Assembly (NCBI RefSeq): GCF_030929615.1
Contig: NZ_JAVFVU010000005.1
Coordinates: 186,001-250,000 of the forward strand
From: Dyadobacter sp. LHD-138
Lineage (GTDB): Bacteria; Bacteroidota; Bacteroidia; Cytophagales; Spirosomataceae
DNA length: 64,000 nucleotides
Direction of reading: 5' to 3'
In this document: positions 27,029 through 36,074 of the stretch, piece after piece
Layout of the letters: each line of letters opens with the position of its first letter
Position numbering within the stretch: the first letter of the stretch is position 1
Program-made: the position numbers and the translations under genes
Notes under the pieces: model-generated
The model's input: the letters and a program-made list of their open reading frames with translations, nothing else
Database searches by the model: none
What the model was told of the DNA's origin: nothing

Positions 27029-27589
27029 TTACTTGCCTGTATAAATCGTCTTATAAGTCTTTGCTTTATAATCTTCGAACGATTCTTTTTTGTTATAGTT
27101 TTCACCGAAATACGTAATCACTTCATGAAATTCTTTTGACTTCATATAACCCGGTAAAGGCTGGATCATTTGAAATTTATCATCTAAAAAAACCGTCGTC
27201 GGATAACTCGGCTGATTATTTGTCAGTGCCAGCGCTATCTGATGCACACCTTTTTGACCCTGTTTCAAAAATTCAAATTTCTGGTTTCCTATCGTTATCG
27301 CTTCGGTTTGCTCGGCATTCAGTTTTACGGCATAAAATTTTTTGTTGATATAACTAATCACTTCCGGATTTTTATACGTTTCGCGATCCATTACTTTACA
27401 CCAGCCGCACCAGTCCGTATAAATATCAATAAGTACTTTTCTCGGCTCCTGCTGGATTTTCGCATAAGCCTGCTCAATGGTCAGCCATTGGATCTCCTCC
27501 CCCTTCGCAGGCGTAGAATCTGTGCGAAAACCGGTTAAACCCGTAAACAGAATACAGGAAAAAATAATTGTGTAAGTAAGTCGTTTCAT
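27029..27589 (-). CDS. Exported thioredoxin-family protein (CGWC)
   Basis: A 186-residue protein from the ATG at 27589 (another ATG at 27604 is in frame). A signal peptide (residues 1-22) precedes a thioredoxin fold with the redox motif DWCGWCK near residue 62, the cis-Pro region as PSYPTTVFLDD and an N-terminal segment WLTIEQAYAKIQ. This is the thioredoxin_7-like group common in Bacteroidota, likely a periplasmic thiol reductase or DsbD-linked protein. The substrate is unknown. It converges on prfA through the shared terminator and its upstream gap to the glyoxalase-like gene is short and divergent. Confidence 0.88.
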   Translation of the reverse strand: MKRLTYTIIFSCILFTGLTGFRTDSTPAKGEEIQWLTIEQAYAKIQQEPRKVLIDIYTDWCGWCKVMDRETYKNPEVISYINKKFYAVKLNAEQTEAITIGNQKFEFLKQGQKGVHQIALALTNNQPSYPTTVFLDDKFQMIQPLPGYMKSKEFHEVITYFGENYNKKESFEDYKAKTYKTIYTGK

Positions 27590-27739
27590 AGTGAGTTTGT
27601 GCATACCGCTAAGGAACGAATATTTCTGCTAAATAATTTTTAATGACAAAATATTACGGCAAATTTATATTCAAAGAAATGATTCAATAATGTATCAGTC
27701 GGGTTACAACCAAACTGCTGACTGCATAAATTTATCCCG

Positions 27740-28105
27740 ATGGAAGCCAGCAAAGTAATACCGCTTATCCGAATTTTCGACGAAGCAAAAGCCATGGAGT
27801 TTTACGTAGACTGGCTTGGTTTCAATATTGACTGGACACATCGGTTCAGTGATAATTCCCCGATTTACCTGCAAATATCAAAAGGCAATATCGTGCTTCA
27901 TTTAACTGAACACCACGGTGACTGTACGCCCGGAAGCAAGGTCTTTATCGAATGCACCGGTCTGACCAAATATCACGAGAAGCTGCTCGAAATGAATTAC
28001 CGGTTCAACCGCCCGGGGCTTGAAGACGCGCCCTGGAACGCCAAAACAATGGAAGTTACCGATCCGTTTGGGAATAAATTACTTTTTAGTGAGGCGAATA
28101 AATAA
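27740..28105 (+). CDS. Glyoxalase/VOC-superfamily protein (bleomycin-resistance-like)
   Basis: A 121-residue VOC-fold protein with AMEFYVDWLGFNIDW near the N-terminus and VTDPFGNKLLFSE at the end, which form the paired beta-alpha-beta modules. Metal ligands (His in IVLHLTEHHGD, Glu at the C-terminus) are possible. It resembles the bleomycin-binding/glyoxalase_8 group that sequesters drugs, but most chromosomal members have no known role. It is cytoplasmic. It is followed 19 bases later by the frameshifted EamA transporter gene on the opposite strand. Confidence 0.88.
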   Translation: MEASKVIPLIRIFDEAKAMEFYVDWLGFNIDWTHRFSDNSPIYLQISKGNIVLHLTEHHGDCTPGSKVFIECTGLTKYHEKLLEMNYRFNRPGLEDAPWNAKTMEVTDPFGNKLLFSEANK

Positions 28106-28124
28106 TTTTTCAATGATCTGTATT

Positions 28125-29043
28125 CTATTTTTGTTTGGACAAGGAAACAAGCAATCCACCACTGATTATCAGCACCATACCCATCATGATAGGCATGGCA
28201 GGAACAGCTTCCCCCATCCATAACCCCAGTAACACGGCAAAAAGGATGTTGGAATAACCAACCGCTGCGACACGACCAGCTTTATCAAACGTGAAAGACT
28301 GGGTCATCATAATCTGGCCAATCATCGCTGTGACACCCAATGCCAAAAATCCGACCCAATGTGCCAGCGTCACCGGCCATTTGAAAGTCCCGATTAAAAA
28401 ATCCAGCCCTTCATGTGGAAAGTAAGTCCCGATCACCATCGAAAATACCGGCAAAATGATTCCGCTTAACATAAAGGACAAAACGATAGCTCTCGTATCA
28501 TAAACCTGGCCAAGCTGCCGTATCGCCAGATATGCGATGGCCGTTAACAGTGCATTGCCGAGTCCCAAAGCATGATTTTTCAATGACATCGAAAGATCCG
28601 GGCGAAACACAAACAATATTCCCACAAAACCCAGCAGGATAGCGATCCACTCCCGGAAACTCAATTTTTCCCCTAACAATAACCAGGAAAGAAAGGCCAG
28701 AAAAATCGGATAAGTATATTGGTAGGTAGAAGCCCGACCCAATCCAAGTGTCCGGATTGCGTAAAAAAGCAGGTAAAGCGAGAGCGTTCCTACAACGCCC
28801 CTGAAAACAAGAAGTCCCAGTTTTCCTCCTTTTTGCTTCATCGGCCTTTGTAAAATGCTCGTCCCGATAAAAACCACGCCGACAATATTCCTAAAAAAAA
28901 ACGAGCTGCACCATATGAAAATCACGGCCCAGCCATTTGGAAATAGCCGACATCAGTGCAAAGAAAAAAGAAGCTCCCAACATGAGAAGAACGCCTCTTT
29001 GCGGAGCTGAAAGTGATAAACGGTTGATTGTTCGACTTAACAA
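28125..29043 (-). pseudogene. EamA/DMT-family transporter, split by one extra base in a 9-A run
   Basis: The two pieces join into one normal EamA transporter of about 305 residues. The N-terminal piece (MLGASFFFALMSAISKWLGRD, from ATG 28983 or TTG 29043) reads into the homopolymer at 28893-28901 (9 A on plus, 9 T on the coding strand) and meets a stop at once. The remainder, RNIVGVVFIGT onward, continues in the next frame to 28125. Eight T residues would keep LVFFRNIVG intact. The rest of the protein shows a normal ten-helix pattern (GLGRASTYQYTYPIFLAFLSWLLLGE, GLWMGEAVPAMP). It may be a real frameshift, a sequencing error, or a gene expressed by polymerase slippage on the T9 run. Confidence 0.85.
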
Positions 29044-29148
29044 ATGATTGAAATTTTACGCAAAGATAACGTATCCGGTTTTAAGGAAAGTCTTTTACTT
29101 TGCGCTTGTCCCGTGGTCGGACCATAATAATTCTGTACCTTTATGACG

Positions 29149-29327
29149 TTTTTGGTGCCAGAAGTTGCTTCGAATCAACCTTATGGCTTAAAAGGGAATC
29201 CCGCGCAAAACGGGAGCTGTCCCCGCAACTGTAAGTCTTATTTCAACATTGATCTCAATCTGCAATGCCACTGTTCAAAACGGGAAGGCACAGGATCAAA
29301 AAGACAAGCCAGGAGACCTGCCAGAAA
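29149..29327 (+). promoter_or_regulatory. Cobalamin (B12) riboswitch upstream of btuB
   Basis: The region holds the class-defining B12 elements: GGTGCC (29154-29159), AAAAGGGAA, the GCAACTGTAAG core, GCCACTG, GGGAAGGC, and the closing AGCCAGGAGACCTGCC (29307-29322). TTTTTGG (29149-29155) pairs with CCAGAAA (29321-29327) as P1. A -7-like TACCTTTA (29136-29143) lies just before it, and TGGTCGGACCA (29114-29124) is a further palindrome upstream. B12 binding is expected to lower btuB expression. I did not fold the expression platform (29328-29399). Confidence 0.95.
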
Positions 29328-29399
29328 TAGTTCAACGTTTTGATTTTCGGCGGAAAAGTCATCTAATCGTTTCGACTATGGTTAATTTATTCTTTCAAG

Positions 29400-31328
29400 G
29401 TGCGTAACAGACAACTGTATTTTTGTCTGATCGCCGGACTTTTCGTATTGCTCTCCACTGCTCAGAGAGCCGTTGCTCAGAAAGATTCTGTCCATCTGAC
29501 CCCGGTCACCGTATATGGTTTTGCGCCGGAAAGATTCATGAGCGGGTTAAAAGTTCAAAAAATAGATTCGGTCACGATGGAGCAATTCCGCTTTCGAAAC
29601 ATTACCGATTTACTTTCATTAAATACACCCATACTTTTTAAAAATTACGGTCCGGGACAGCTGGCAACCGTAGCCTTTCGCGGAACTTCGCCCAATCATA
29701 CGGCCGTACTCTGGAATGGTTTAAACATTAACCTGCCCACGCTTGGGCAAACGGATTTCTCAGCGATCCCGGTCGCCGGTTTTGATCAATTATCTGTCCA
29801 ATACGGCTCCTCGGCGAGCGTTGTCGGAACGGATGCTGTTGGCGGAAGTATTTTATTGGGAAGCGCAAAACCGCAAGCCGGGTTACAGGTCATGATCGGC
29901 AGGCAACAGGACAGTTTCCGGAACAGCCAGACGCAGGCGACCCTAAAGTATAGCACCAGCCTCAACAAACAATGGAATTTTTCAGGAAAAACTGCGCTGT
30001 ATGACGGTAGCATGAAGAATCAGTATCGTGAAACCATACGCAACGGCGTTGACATGATTCGCTCGAAAACCTTTCAAAAGGGCCTGGTCCAGGATCTTTT
30101 TTTCACAAATAAAAAACATGAATTGTCGGCGCACGTCTGGCTAACGGATAATGCTTTAACGACCAATCCTCAAAACCTGGCCGGACGGGAGCTGACCCGA
30201 ATTAAGTCATACAGAACGATGCTCCGTTACCAGTTTGAGGATTGGACCCTACGGACTTCATGGGTCCGGGATGTAATTGATTATGCCGTTGGCGATTACT
30301 CCAAGCTCGATCACGCCGTTACAGACCGTTTGGGGATACGCGGAGAACGTACATTTACGTGGAAAATTGGCTCCTCCGGCAGTACCATGCAAGTGCAAAC
30401 GGGCGGGGAATTCACCCATTATAAAACACAGGTAGAAAACTACGAGCGCCCGGTTATTACCGAAGACCGGGGAGATTTATTCGTATTAACCCGCTTTCAG
30501 GTTTCACCCAGGTTATTAGCCTCCCTAAATTTACGACAGGCATTTGTAACGGGTTATAACCCGCCATTTACACCTTCAGTTGGCGCCGAGTACCGTCTGG
30601 TTCAGGATAAACCTTATACAATTAAATTAAGAGGCTCGATTGGCAGAAGCTACCGCGTGCCGACACTGAATGAGCGGTACTGGAAAAATTTGGGAAATCC
30701 CGGTATCAAACCGGAAAGCGGGTTTAATAAAGAAATCGGGGCGGAAGCTGTTTATGTTTTAAATAAAATCCATTCTTTCACCAGTAATCTCAGCGTTTAT
30801 CATAACAAAATTGATAACTGGACTTACTGGAATCCAGCCAATAATTTCCATGTTGAAAATCTCCAGTTGGTTATTGCGCGGGGCGTCGAGCTGCAAATGG
30901 GTTGGAAAGGAAACTGGGAATACCTAAAGTTGGGAAGTTCGATCAACTATGCACTTACCAGAACATCACAGGAAAAAGTATACGATGCTTACGCTGTGGA
31001 CGTTGTTGGAAAACAGCTGCCGCACATTCCCGTTCAGGCTGGCAATGTCAATATGTTTGCTGCGTACAAATGGTTTCACCTGACCAACCAATTTCAGGTT
31101 GTTTCAAAACGGTTTACAACGGCTGACCACAGTCAATCGGCTGTCGGATATGTATTGGACAATTTGATTCTGGAATCAAATTTTAGCTGGTCTTTTGCCA
31201 ACGCCTCGTTACAGGGAAGAATCAACAATATTTATAACACTTTTTACCTAACCATTAACGGAAATTCCATGCCCGGGCGTAGTTTTGCCATCAGTTTGGT
31301 GCTCTCTGCGAAAACGTCTGAAAAGTAG
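29400..31328 (+). CDS. btuB: TonB-dependent vitamin B12 receptor BtuB-like
   Basis: A 642-residue outer-membrane receptor starting with GTG at 29400 (no in-frame ATG upstream). The signal peptide ends RAVAQ. A plug domain follows (VTVYGFAPERFMSG, ILFKNYGPGQLATVAFRGTSPNHTAVLWNG, about 35-150), then a beta-barrel with alternating aromatic strands to the final SLVLSAKTSEK. Its position behind a cobalamin riboswitch and before a BtuG-like lipoprotein makes B12 or another corrinoid the likely ligand. It imports the ligand across the outer membrane using TonB energy. BtuF/CD inner-membrane genes are not in the window. Confidence 0.92.
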   Translation: MRNRQLYFCLIAGLFVLLSTAQRAVAQKDSVHLTPVTVYGFAPERFMSGLKVQKIDSVTMEQFRFRNITDLLSLNTPILFKNYGPGQLATVAFRGTSPNHTAVLWNGLNINLPTLGQTDFSAIPVAGFDQLSVQYGSSASVVGTDAVGGSILLGSAKPQAGLQVMIGRQQDSFRNSQTQATLKYSTSLNKQWNFSGKTALYDGSMKNQYRETIRNGVDMIRSKTFQKGLVQDLFFTNKKHELSAHVWLTDNALTTNPQNLAGRELTRIKSYRTMLRYQFEDWTLRTSWVRDVIDYAVGDYSKLDHAVTDRLGIRGERTFTWKIGSSGSTMQVQTGGEFTHYKTQVENYERPVITEDRGDLFVLTRFQVSPRLLASLNLRQAFVTGYNPPFTPSVGAEYRLVQDKPYTIKLRGSIGRSYRVPTLNERYWKNLGNPGIKPESGFNKEIGAEAVYVLNKIHSFTSNLSVYHNKIDNWTYWNPANNFHVENLQLVIARGVELQMGWKGNWEYLKLGSSINYALTRTSQEKVYDAYAVDVVGKQLPHIPVQAGNVNMFAAYKWFHLTNQFQVVSKRFTTADHSQSAVGYVLDNLILESNFSWSFANASLQGRINNIYNTFYLTINGNSMPGRSFAISLVLSAKTSEK

Positions 31329-31421
31329 GACATGATTTCGCAATCAAAATACGGACACACGATCAACCAATTAAGACCAATAACGCTAACAAAATCATAT
31401 TCAATCGATTATTTTAATACA

Positions 31422-32504
31422 ATGACAATGAGAAAACCACTAACCAGAATTTTAACCGTCACACTTATATCTGCGATCGCATGGTCATGTAATCAAAGTG
31501 ATCCAACCCCAAAGGGTACTTATGTACAGGGTGTATTTGTGATGAACATTGGAAACTTTTCACAAAATAATGGCAGCATCTCCTTTTTTTCGAGAGAAAA
31601 AAACGTCGCTGATGCAGATATCTTCTCTTTGGTGAATACTTCTAAAATTAGCGGTGGAGTACAGGATTACAAAACGGTCGGTGATCAGGGACTTATTTTA
31701 ATTGACAATTCCAGCCCTGGTGCTGATAAAATTGAGATTGTTAGTGCCAACACGCTGAAAACAGAAGGATCTATTGGTGCCCCTGACATTGAAAATCCGC
31801 GTAAGGCGCTGGCCGTTGGCAACGGAAAAGCCTATGTTACCAATTGGAATACACTGAATTCTGATTATTCATTTCCAACAGGATATGTTGCCGTAGTAGA
31901 TTTGGCAACAAAAAAGGTAACAAAAAAAATCAGCACAGACAGAGGCCCTGAAAATTTGGTTTTGTATAAGGACAAAGTTTTCGTTGGAAATTACTCAGAA
32001 AGTAATGGAAAAAATCTTACTGTTATCAGCACTGCAAGTGATGCGGTAACGAAAACCATATCTTTTAAAGCTGTTCCGAATCCAATCGGGATTGATGTAA
32101 ACAATAAGTTATGGGTACAGGCTGGTCTTGAATTAATCCGTATCAATCCAGAATCCTATGACATTGAAAGCACATTAAAAATCACTTCTGACGCCTCACA
32201 ATCAGCATATAACTTCGCTATGGGCTCAGACATGAAGACAATCTATTTTGTACTTTCTCCGGATTATGGAAGTCATGGAAATACCTACAAGTTCACAATT
32301 ACTGATACCCAGGTAAGCCTTACAAACCCTTTCGTAAAAAGACCATTTACCGGGCTGGCTGTTGATCCTTTGCAAGGTCTGGTTTACGGAGCCGTTACAC
32401 CTTCACCACTTCAGTCTGGGTATGCGATCCGTTATCGTACGGACGGAACATTAGTTGATTCGGTCAAAGTCGGAATATCTCCGATCGGTTTCTTTTTCAG
32501 ATAA
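31422..32504 (+). CDS. BtuG-like surface lipoprotein, DUF5074/YncE beta-propeller
   Basis: A 360-residue lipoprotein from ATG 31422 (or 31428); the lipobox IAWSC places the lipid-bearing Cys near residue 19. The mature part is a beta-propeller of the YncE/DUF5074 type, with blades such as FVMNIGNFSQNNGSISFFS, YVAVVDLATKKVTKKIS and LTVISTASDAVTKTIS. BtuG in Bacteroides thetaiotaomicron is a surface-exposed propeller lipoprotein that binds B12 very tightly and hands it to BtuB; synteny here supports the same role, though sequence identity was not measured. It is 93 bases downstream of btuB, so riboswitch control may extend to it. Confidence 0.85.
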   Translation: MTMRKPLTRILTVTLISAIAWSCNQSDPTPKGTYVQGVFVMNIGNFSQNNGSISFFSREKNVADADIFSLVNTSKISGGVQDYKTVGDQGLILIDNSSPGADKIEIVSANTLKTEGSIGAPDIENPRKALAVGNGKAYVTNWNTLNSDYSFPTGYVAVVDLATKKVTKKISTDRGPENLVLYKDKVFVGNYSESNGKNLTVISTASDAVTKTISFKAVPNPIGIDVNNKLWVQAGLELIRINPESYDIESTLKITSDASQSAYNFAMGSDMKTIYFVLSPDYGSHGNTYKFTITDTQVSLTNPFVKRPFTGLAVDPLQGLVYGAVTPSPLQSGYAIRYRTDGTLVDSVKVGISPIGFFFR

Positions 32505-32510
32505 TTCAGG

Positions 32511-32550
32511 CAAAAAAAGAGAAGTCAACTTTCAAAAAGTTGACTTCTCT
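32511..32550 (-). terminator. Terminator of the TPR protein gene
   Basis: A 15-bp perfect inverted repeat (32518-32532 and 32536-32550) with a 3-base loop; on the minus strand it is followed by a run of T residues. It serves the minus-strand gene at 32584-33324, and may also limit the BtuG-like gene. Confidence 0.85.
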
Positions 32551-32583
32551 GAATTACTTCGCTAAGCTTGATTATTTATGCTA

Positions 32584-33324
32584 TCACTTAAAGAACCCCT
32601 GTGGATCAGGAAGTTTAGCTTTAAGTAATTCTACAAATTCAAAGTTAATCTGGTTAAAATCCAGCATACGCCCCTTATGCAGGTGCTCCCAGGATTTCTC
32701 CGGCTCATTTCGGTTATAGTGCACCAAAGCCAGATTGTATTGTCCCAAAGCATATGTGGAATCCAACGCCACTGCATCTTCAAGTAATTTAAATGCCTCG
32801 TCCAATTCCTCCTGCCGCTTATTGATCGCGTAGAGTTTCAGGTCCACCGTGGAAAGATCCACAAGCAAAGGCACATTATTCGACTGAATACTCACGCCCC
32901 GGCTTAGCATGCGTTTGGCATCGACCCAATTTTCTTTTTGGTAACAAACAACGCCAAGCCCCCAGTAAGCCTCTACATTTTTATCATTTAATAAATTGGC
33001 CAGATTAAAACGGTAGCATGCCGTGTCCAGGGATCCTTCCTGCAGATATTCCCAGGCACGCGCCGAAAAAAAACTGCTCGCTTCTATTCTGCTGCCAAAA
33101 GATTTATCGCAATCACTCAGAAAGCGTATCTCTTCGTCAATCTGTTCGGAGTTTTTACTTCCTTCTCCAAACAGGGGTAACACACGTTTTTCTTTTAATT
33201 CAAGCGGTCTTTTCTGCGAGATATTGGTATCAGACATCGGTGCCGCGCTTGCCAAATGTTTCTCCTGAGCTAGCCCAAGAGCAGGGATTAAAAGAGCAAA
33301 CCAAATAACAACGGATTCTTTCAT
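32584..33324 (-). CDS. Exported TPR-repeat protein
   Basis: A 246-residue protein with a signal peptide (residues 1-19, ending LGLAQ). From about residue 85 it is built of tetratricopeptide-like helical pairs: AWEYLQEGSLDTACYRFNLA, VEAYWGLGVVCYQKENW, LLEDAVALDSTYALGQYNLALVHY. TPR domains bind other proteins, so a periplasmic scaffold role is likely, but no partner can be named. The N-terminal 60 residues are low complexity. The gene ends in a hairpin terminator and starts about 70 bases from the RhlE-like helicase gene on the same strand. Confidence 0.85.
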   Translation of the reverse strand: MKESVVIWFALLIPALGLAQEKHLASAAPMSDTNISQKRPLELKEKRVLPLFGEGSKNSEQIDEEIRFLSDCDKSFGSRIEASSFFSARAWEYLQEGSLDTACYRFNLANLLNDKNVEAYWGLGVVCYQKENWVDAKRMLSRGVSIQSNNVPLLVDLSTVDLKLYAINKRQEELDEAFKLLEDAVALDSTYALGQYNLALVHYNRNEPEKSWEHLHKGRMLDFNQINFEFVELLKAKLPDPQGFFK

Positions 33325-33394
33325 AAATTAAAAAATAGAGAAACAGGTTTTTCTATTGTCCAAGTTAAACGGAAATATTGGATATCGTATTGTA

Positions 33395-34738
33395 TTATTT
33401 GCGTTTAGTTCGCTTTGTAGCAGTTCTTCGACGACCCGTATCTTTGGTCTTCGACATAGTTTTGGCTTTGAACAGATGTGCATTCTTTTTTTCATGAAAT
33501 GCCCCCAAAAAAGTCGGATCTTCCTTCCTTTTCTGGTTATCAATTTCACGAAGCATCATCTGCCTTTCATCTACTGGTGTTTTGGCAATTTCCAGTTCCT
33601 GAGGAAGCTCCTCGCGTGGAATTTCCATGCGGATCATCTTCTCAATTTTCACGATATGGTATTCATCGGCGATGGTCATAAAGGTTATCGCCTGGCCTAC
33701 TGTGTTGGCACGTCCGGTCCTCCCGATTCTATGCACGTAATCTTCATAGATCAGCGGTACATCAAAGTTGATCACATGGCTCACTTCGGTGATGTCAATA
33801 CCCCTTGCCACCACGTCTGTCGCCACCATCACCCGCACAGAACCTTCCTTAAAGGCATCCATGGCGTTGGTCCGGGTATTCTGTCCTTTGTTGGCATGGA
33901 TCACGCGAAGCTCATTCTCCTTCACGACGGTATTCAGCAGATAACCATGCACCTGCCCAGCCACCTCGCGGCTCCTTGTAAAAATAAGAACGCGGTTAAA
34001 CGTTTCCGCATCTTTCAATAAGTAGGTAAGCAGATTGATTTTCGTACGAAAATTCGGCAGTTCATACAATACCTGTGTAACCCTTTCGGCCGTCGTAGCC
34101 TGCGGTGTCACTTCAATTCTCGTAGGATATTCAAGAAATTCAAAAGAAAGCCGTTCTACCTTATCTGAGAAAGTCGCCGAGAAAAGCATATTCTGGCGTT
34201 TTCGCGGAAGGATTTCCAAAAACTTGCGGATCTGAGGCATAAAACCCATGTCCATCATTTTATCGGCTTCATCCAGAATCATGACGTTGATATGCTTTAC
34301 AACGATTTCTTCTTTCAGATAAAGATCCATAAACCGGCCCGGCGTAGCGACAATGATGTCTACCCCTTTCCGGATTGCATCAATCTGTGCTTTCGGGCCA
34401 ATGCCTCCAAAAAGCACAACGGTACGTATGTCAGTATATTTGCTAAGCTGAATAACCGCTTCGGCGATCTGCATCGCCAGCTCCCGCGTCGGGGCCAGAA
34501 TTAAGGCACGCGGATGCTCTCCCTGCGCATACTTGATACGCATGAGCAAAGGCAATGTATAAGCAGCAGTTTTACCGGTTCCAGTCTGCGCGATCCCTAA
34601 AATATCCTGTCCGGCAAGCGCCAAAGGTATTGCCTGTTCCTGTATGGGTGTAGGCTCCGTGTAGCCTGCTTCTTCAATGGCATTGAGTAATTGACGGTTA
34701 AGCTTGAATAGCTCAAATTTATTTTGCGTAGTTTGCAT
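33395..34738 (-). CDS. DEAD-box RNA helicase, RhlE-like
   Basis: A 447-residue DEAD-box helicase from the ATG at 34738. The motifs appear in order: Q motif TEPTPIQEQAIP, motif I AQTGTGKT, Ia PTRELA, II LDEAD, III SAT, IV RVLIFTRS, V TDVVARGID and VI HRIGRTGR, followed by a basic C-terminal tail (KTKDTGRRRTATKRTKRK). RhlE-type enzymes act in ribosome assembly and mRNA turnover and often help growth in the cold. The -7 promoter element ends only 4 bases before the ATG, suggesting leaderless translation. fbp lies upstream on the same strand with its stop 39 bases away. Confidence 0.95.
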   Translation of the reverse strand: MQTTQNKFELFKLNRQLLNAIEEAGYTEPTPIQEQAIPLALAGQDILGIAQTGTGKTAAYTLPLLMRIKYAQGEHPRALILAPTRELAMQIAEAVIQLSKYTDIRTVVLFGGIGPKAQIDAIRKGVDIIVATPGRFMDLYLKEEIVVKHINVMILDEADKMMDMGFMPQIRKFLEILPRKRQNMLFSATFSDKVERLSFEFLEYPTRIEVTPQATTAERVTQVLYELPNFRTKINLLTYLLKDAETFNRVLIFTRSREVAGQVHGYLLNTVVKENELRVIHANKGQNTRTNAMDAFKEGSVRVMVATDVVARGIDITEVSHVINFDVPLIYEDYVHRIGRTGRANTVGQAITFMTIADEYHIVKIEKMIRMEIPREELPQELEIAKTPVDERQMMLREIDNQKRKEDPTFLGAFHEKKNAHLFKAKTMSKTKDTGRRRTATKRTKRK

Positions 34739-34742
34739 CGCG

Positions 34743-34750
34743 CAAAGGTA
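34743..34750 (-). promoter_or_regulatory. -7 element directly before the RhlE-like ATG
   Basis: On the minus strand TACCTTTG (plus CAAAGGTA at 34743-34750) matches TAnnTTTG exactly and ends 4 bases before the ATG at 34738. Transcription would start at or next to the start codon. No TTG at proper -33 spacing was seen. Confidence 0.45.
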
Positions 34751-34776
34751 CGAAAACAAAAATGAGCTTCCATAAT

Positions 34777-35781
34777 TTAAGCCTTTATAGCTTCATCAAC
34801 CATCGCAACAGAACCTACGTAAATGGGGGACCGCTGGTGAAAATTGGAAGGGACAATATCCAGAATATCCTGAAAACCATCACTCGCCCTGCCGCCGGAT
34901 TTCTCTGCTATAAATGCCAGCGGATAACATTCATAAAGCAAACGCAGCTTTCCCTTCGGGTCTTTTGCCGTGGCCGGATACAGGTAAATCCCTCCTTTGA
35001 GCAGATTGCGGTGAAAATCTCCTACCAGTGAACCGATGTATCTGGCGCTGTAAGATTTTCTTTTGCAATCGGTTATATAATTTTGTGTCGACTTGGGATA
35101 GCTGTTATAATTGCCTTCATTAACGGAATACATCACGCCGTTAGCAGGCGAAATAATATTTTTATGCGATAGGATAAATTCGCCTAACGAATGGTCATAG
35201 GTGAACCCGTTAACCCCATCGCCAGTCGAATAAACCAGCATCGTCGACGAGCCGTAAAGAATATATCCGGCGGCGACCTGCTTGCGTCCGCCCTGTAAAA
35301 AATCGTCGATGGTCGCGGGTGAATTAATGGGTGTGATACGTCTGTAAATAGAAAAAATAGTCCCGATCGAAACATTCACGTCAATGTTGGAAGAGCCGTC
35401 CAGCGGATCCATCGCCACCACATATTTTCCATGATGGTTGCCGGTGTAAATAATGTCTTCATTTTCCTCCGAAAGAATCGCACATACTTCTCCCCCATTT
35501 TTTAATGCACGGATAAATCGGATATTGGCTATGATATCAAGCTTCTGTTGATTTTCGCCCTGCACATTTTCTGTCCCGTTCGCTCCCGTCACATCAATAA
35601 GGCCTGCCTTATTTACTTCGCGGTTGATGATTTTACCGGCCAGCGCAATATCTCTAAGCAACTGCGACAACTCTCCCGTGGCATAAGGAAAGGCACTCTG
35701 ACTGTGCATAATAAACCGGTCCAGCGTAACACCCACCGGCAAAGCCAGTTCCTGAGCAGTTTTTGACTCCATAACACCCAT
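34777..35781 (-). CDS. fbp: Class 1 fructose-1,6-bisphosphatase
   Basis: A 334-residue class 1 FBPase, starting at ATG 35781 (ATG 35772 is also possible). Metal-binding and active-site blocks are visible: [24 protein letters not shown] near residues 126-144, the [16 protein letters not shown] block and the C-terminal [11 protein letters not shown]. It removes the C1 phosphate of fructose 1,6-bisphosphate in gluconeogenesis. It is a cytoplasmic tetramer. The gene is followed by the RhlE-like helicase on the same strand, 38 bases away, but that helicase has its own promoter-like element. Confidence 0.96.
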   Translation of the reverse strand: MGVMESKTAQELALPVGVTLDRFIMHSQSAFPYATGELSQLLRDIALAGKIINREVNKAGLIDVTGANGTENVQGENQQKLDIIANIRFIRALKNGGEVCAILSEENEDIIYTGNHHGKYVVAMDPLDGSSNIDVNVSIGTIFSIYRRITPINSPATIDDFLQGGRKQVAAGYILYGSSTMLVYSTGDGVNGFTYDHSLGEFILSHKNIISPANGVMYSVNEGNYNSYPKSTQNYITDCKRKSYSARYIGSLVGDFHRNLLKGGIYLYPATAKDPKGKLRLLYECYPLAFIAEKSGGRASDGFQDILDIVPSNFHQRSPIYVGSVAMVDEAIKA

Positions 35782-36074
35782 TTTTTCTAAAATATGAACA
35801 AGTTATCAATATATCGATGCACCATCTGACGTATCAAATTTCAAATACTTTTCGGAGAAATCAGCGCGTTCATCAATATATTTTTTAAGTATAAAATTAC
35901 CTATATACGTCATTCAGGGTGAATAAATTAATAGATCGTCGTGTACAATTCATAAATAAATTTTACGAATATTTTTATCCCAAACTTGTGCTATTTCGAC
36001 AGGTTAAACCGGTTTAGTAACATTAAAAATGCTTAGTTTACGCCCTTAAAAAATATCCTTTCTTACCTGAACCC
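35782..36074 (+). promoter_or_regulatory. AT-rich intergenic region with a 12-bp palindrome before the DUF3472 gene
   Basis: TAAACCGGTTTA at 36005-36016 is a perfect palindrome of the kind bound by LacI or similar regulators, 59 bases before the DUF3472 ATG. No exact TAnnTTTG with a good -33 was found. The rest of the 293-base stretch between divergent fbp and DUF3472 genes holds nothing else I recognise. Confidence 0.45.

Noticed and set aside
33356..34021. A 221-codon plus-strand frame opposite the RhlE-like helicase
   Set aside because: All helicase motifs are on the minus strand; the opposite frame is His/Phe-rich without pattern.
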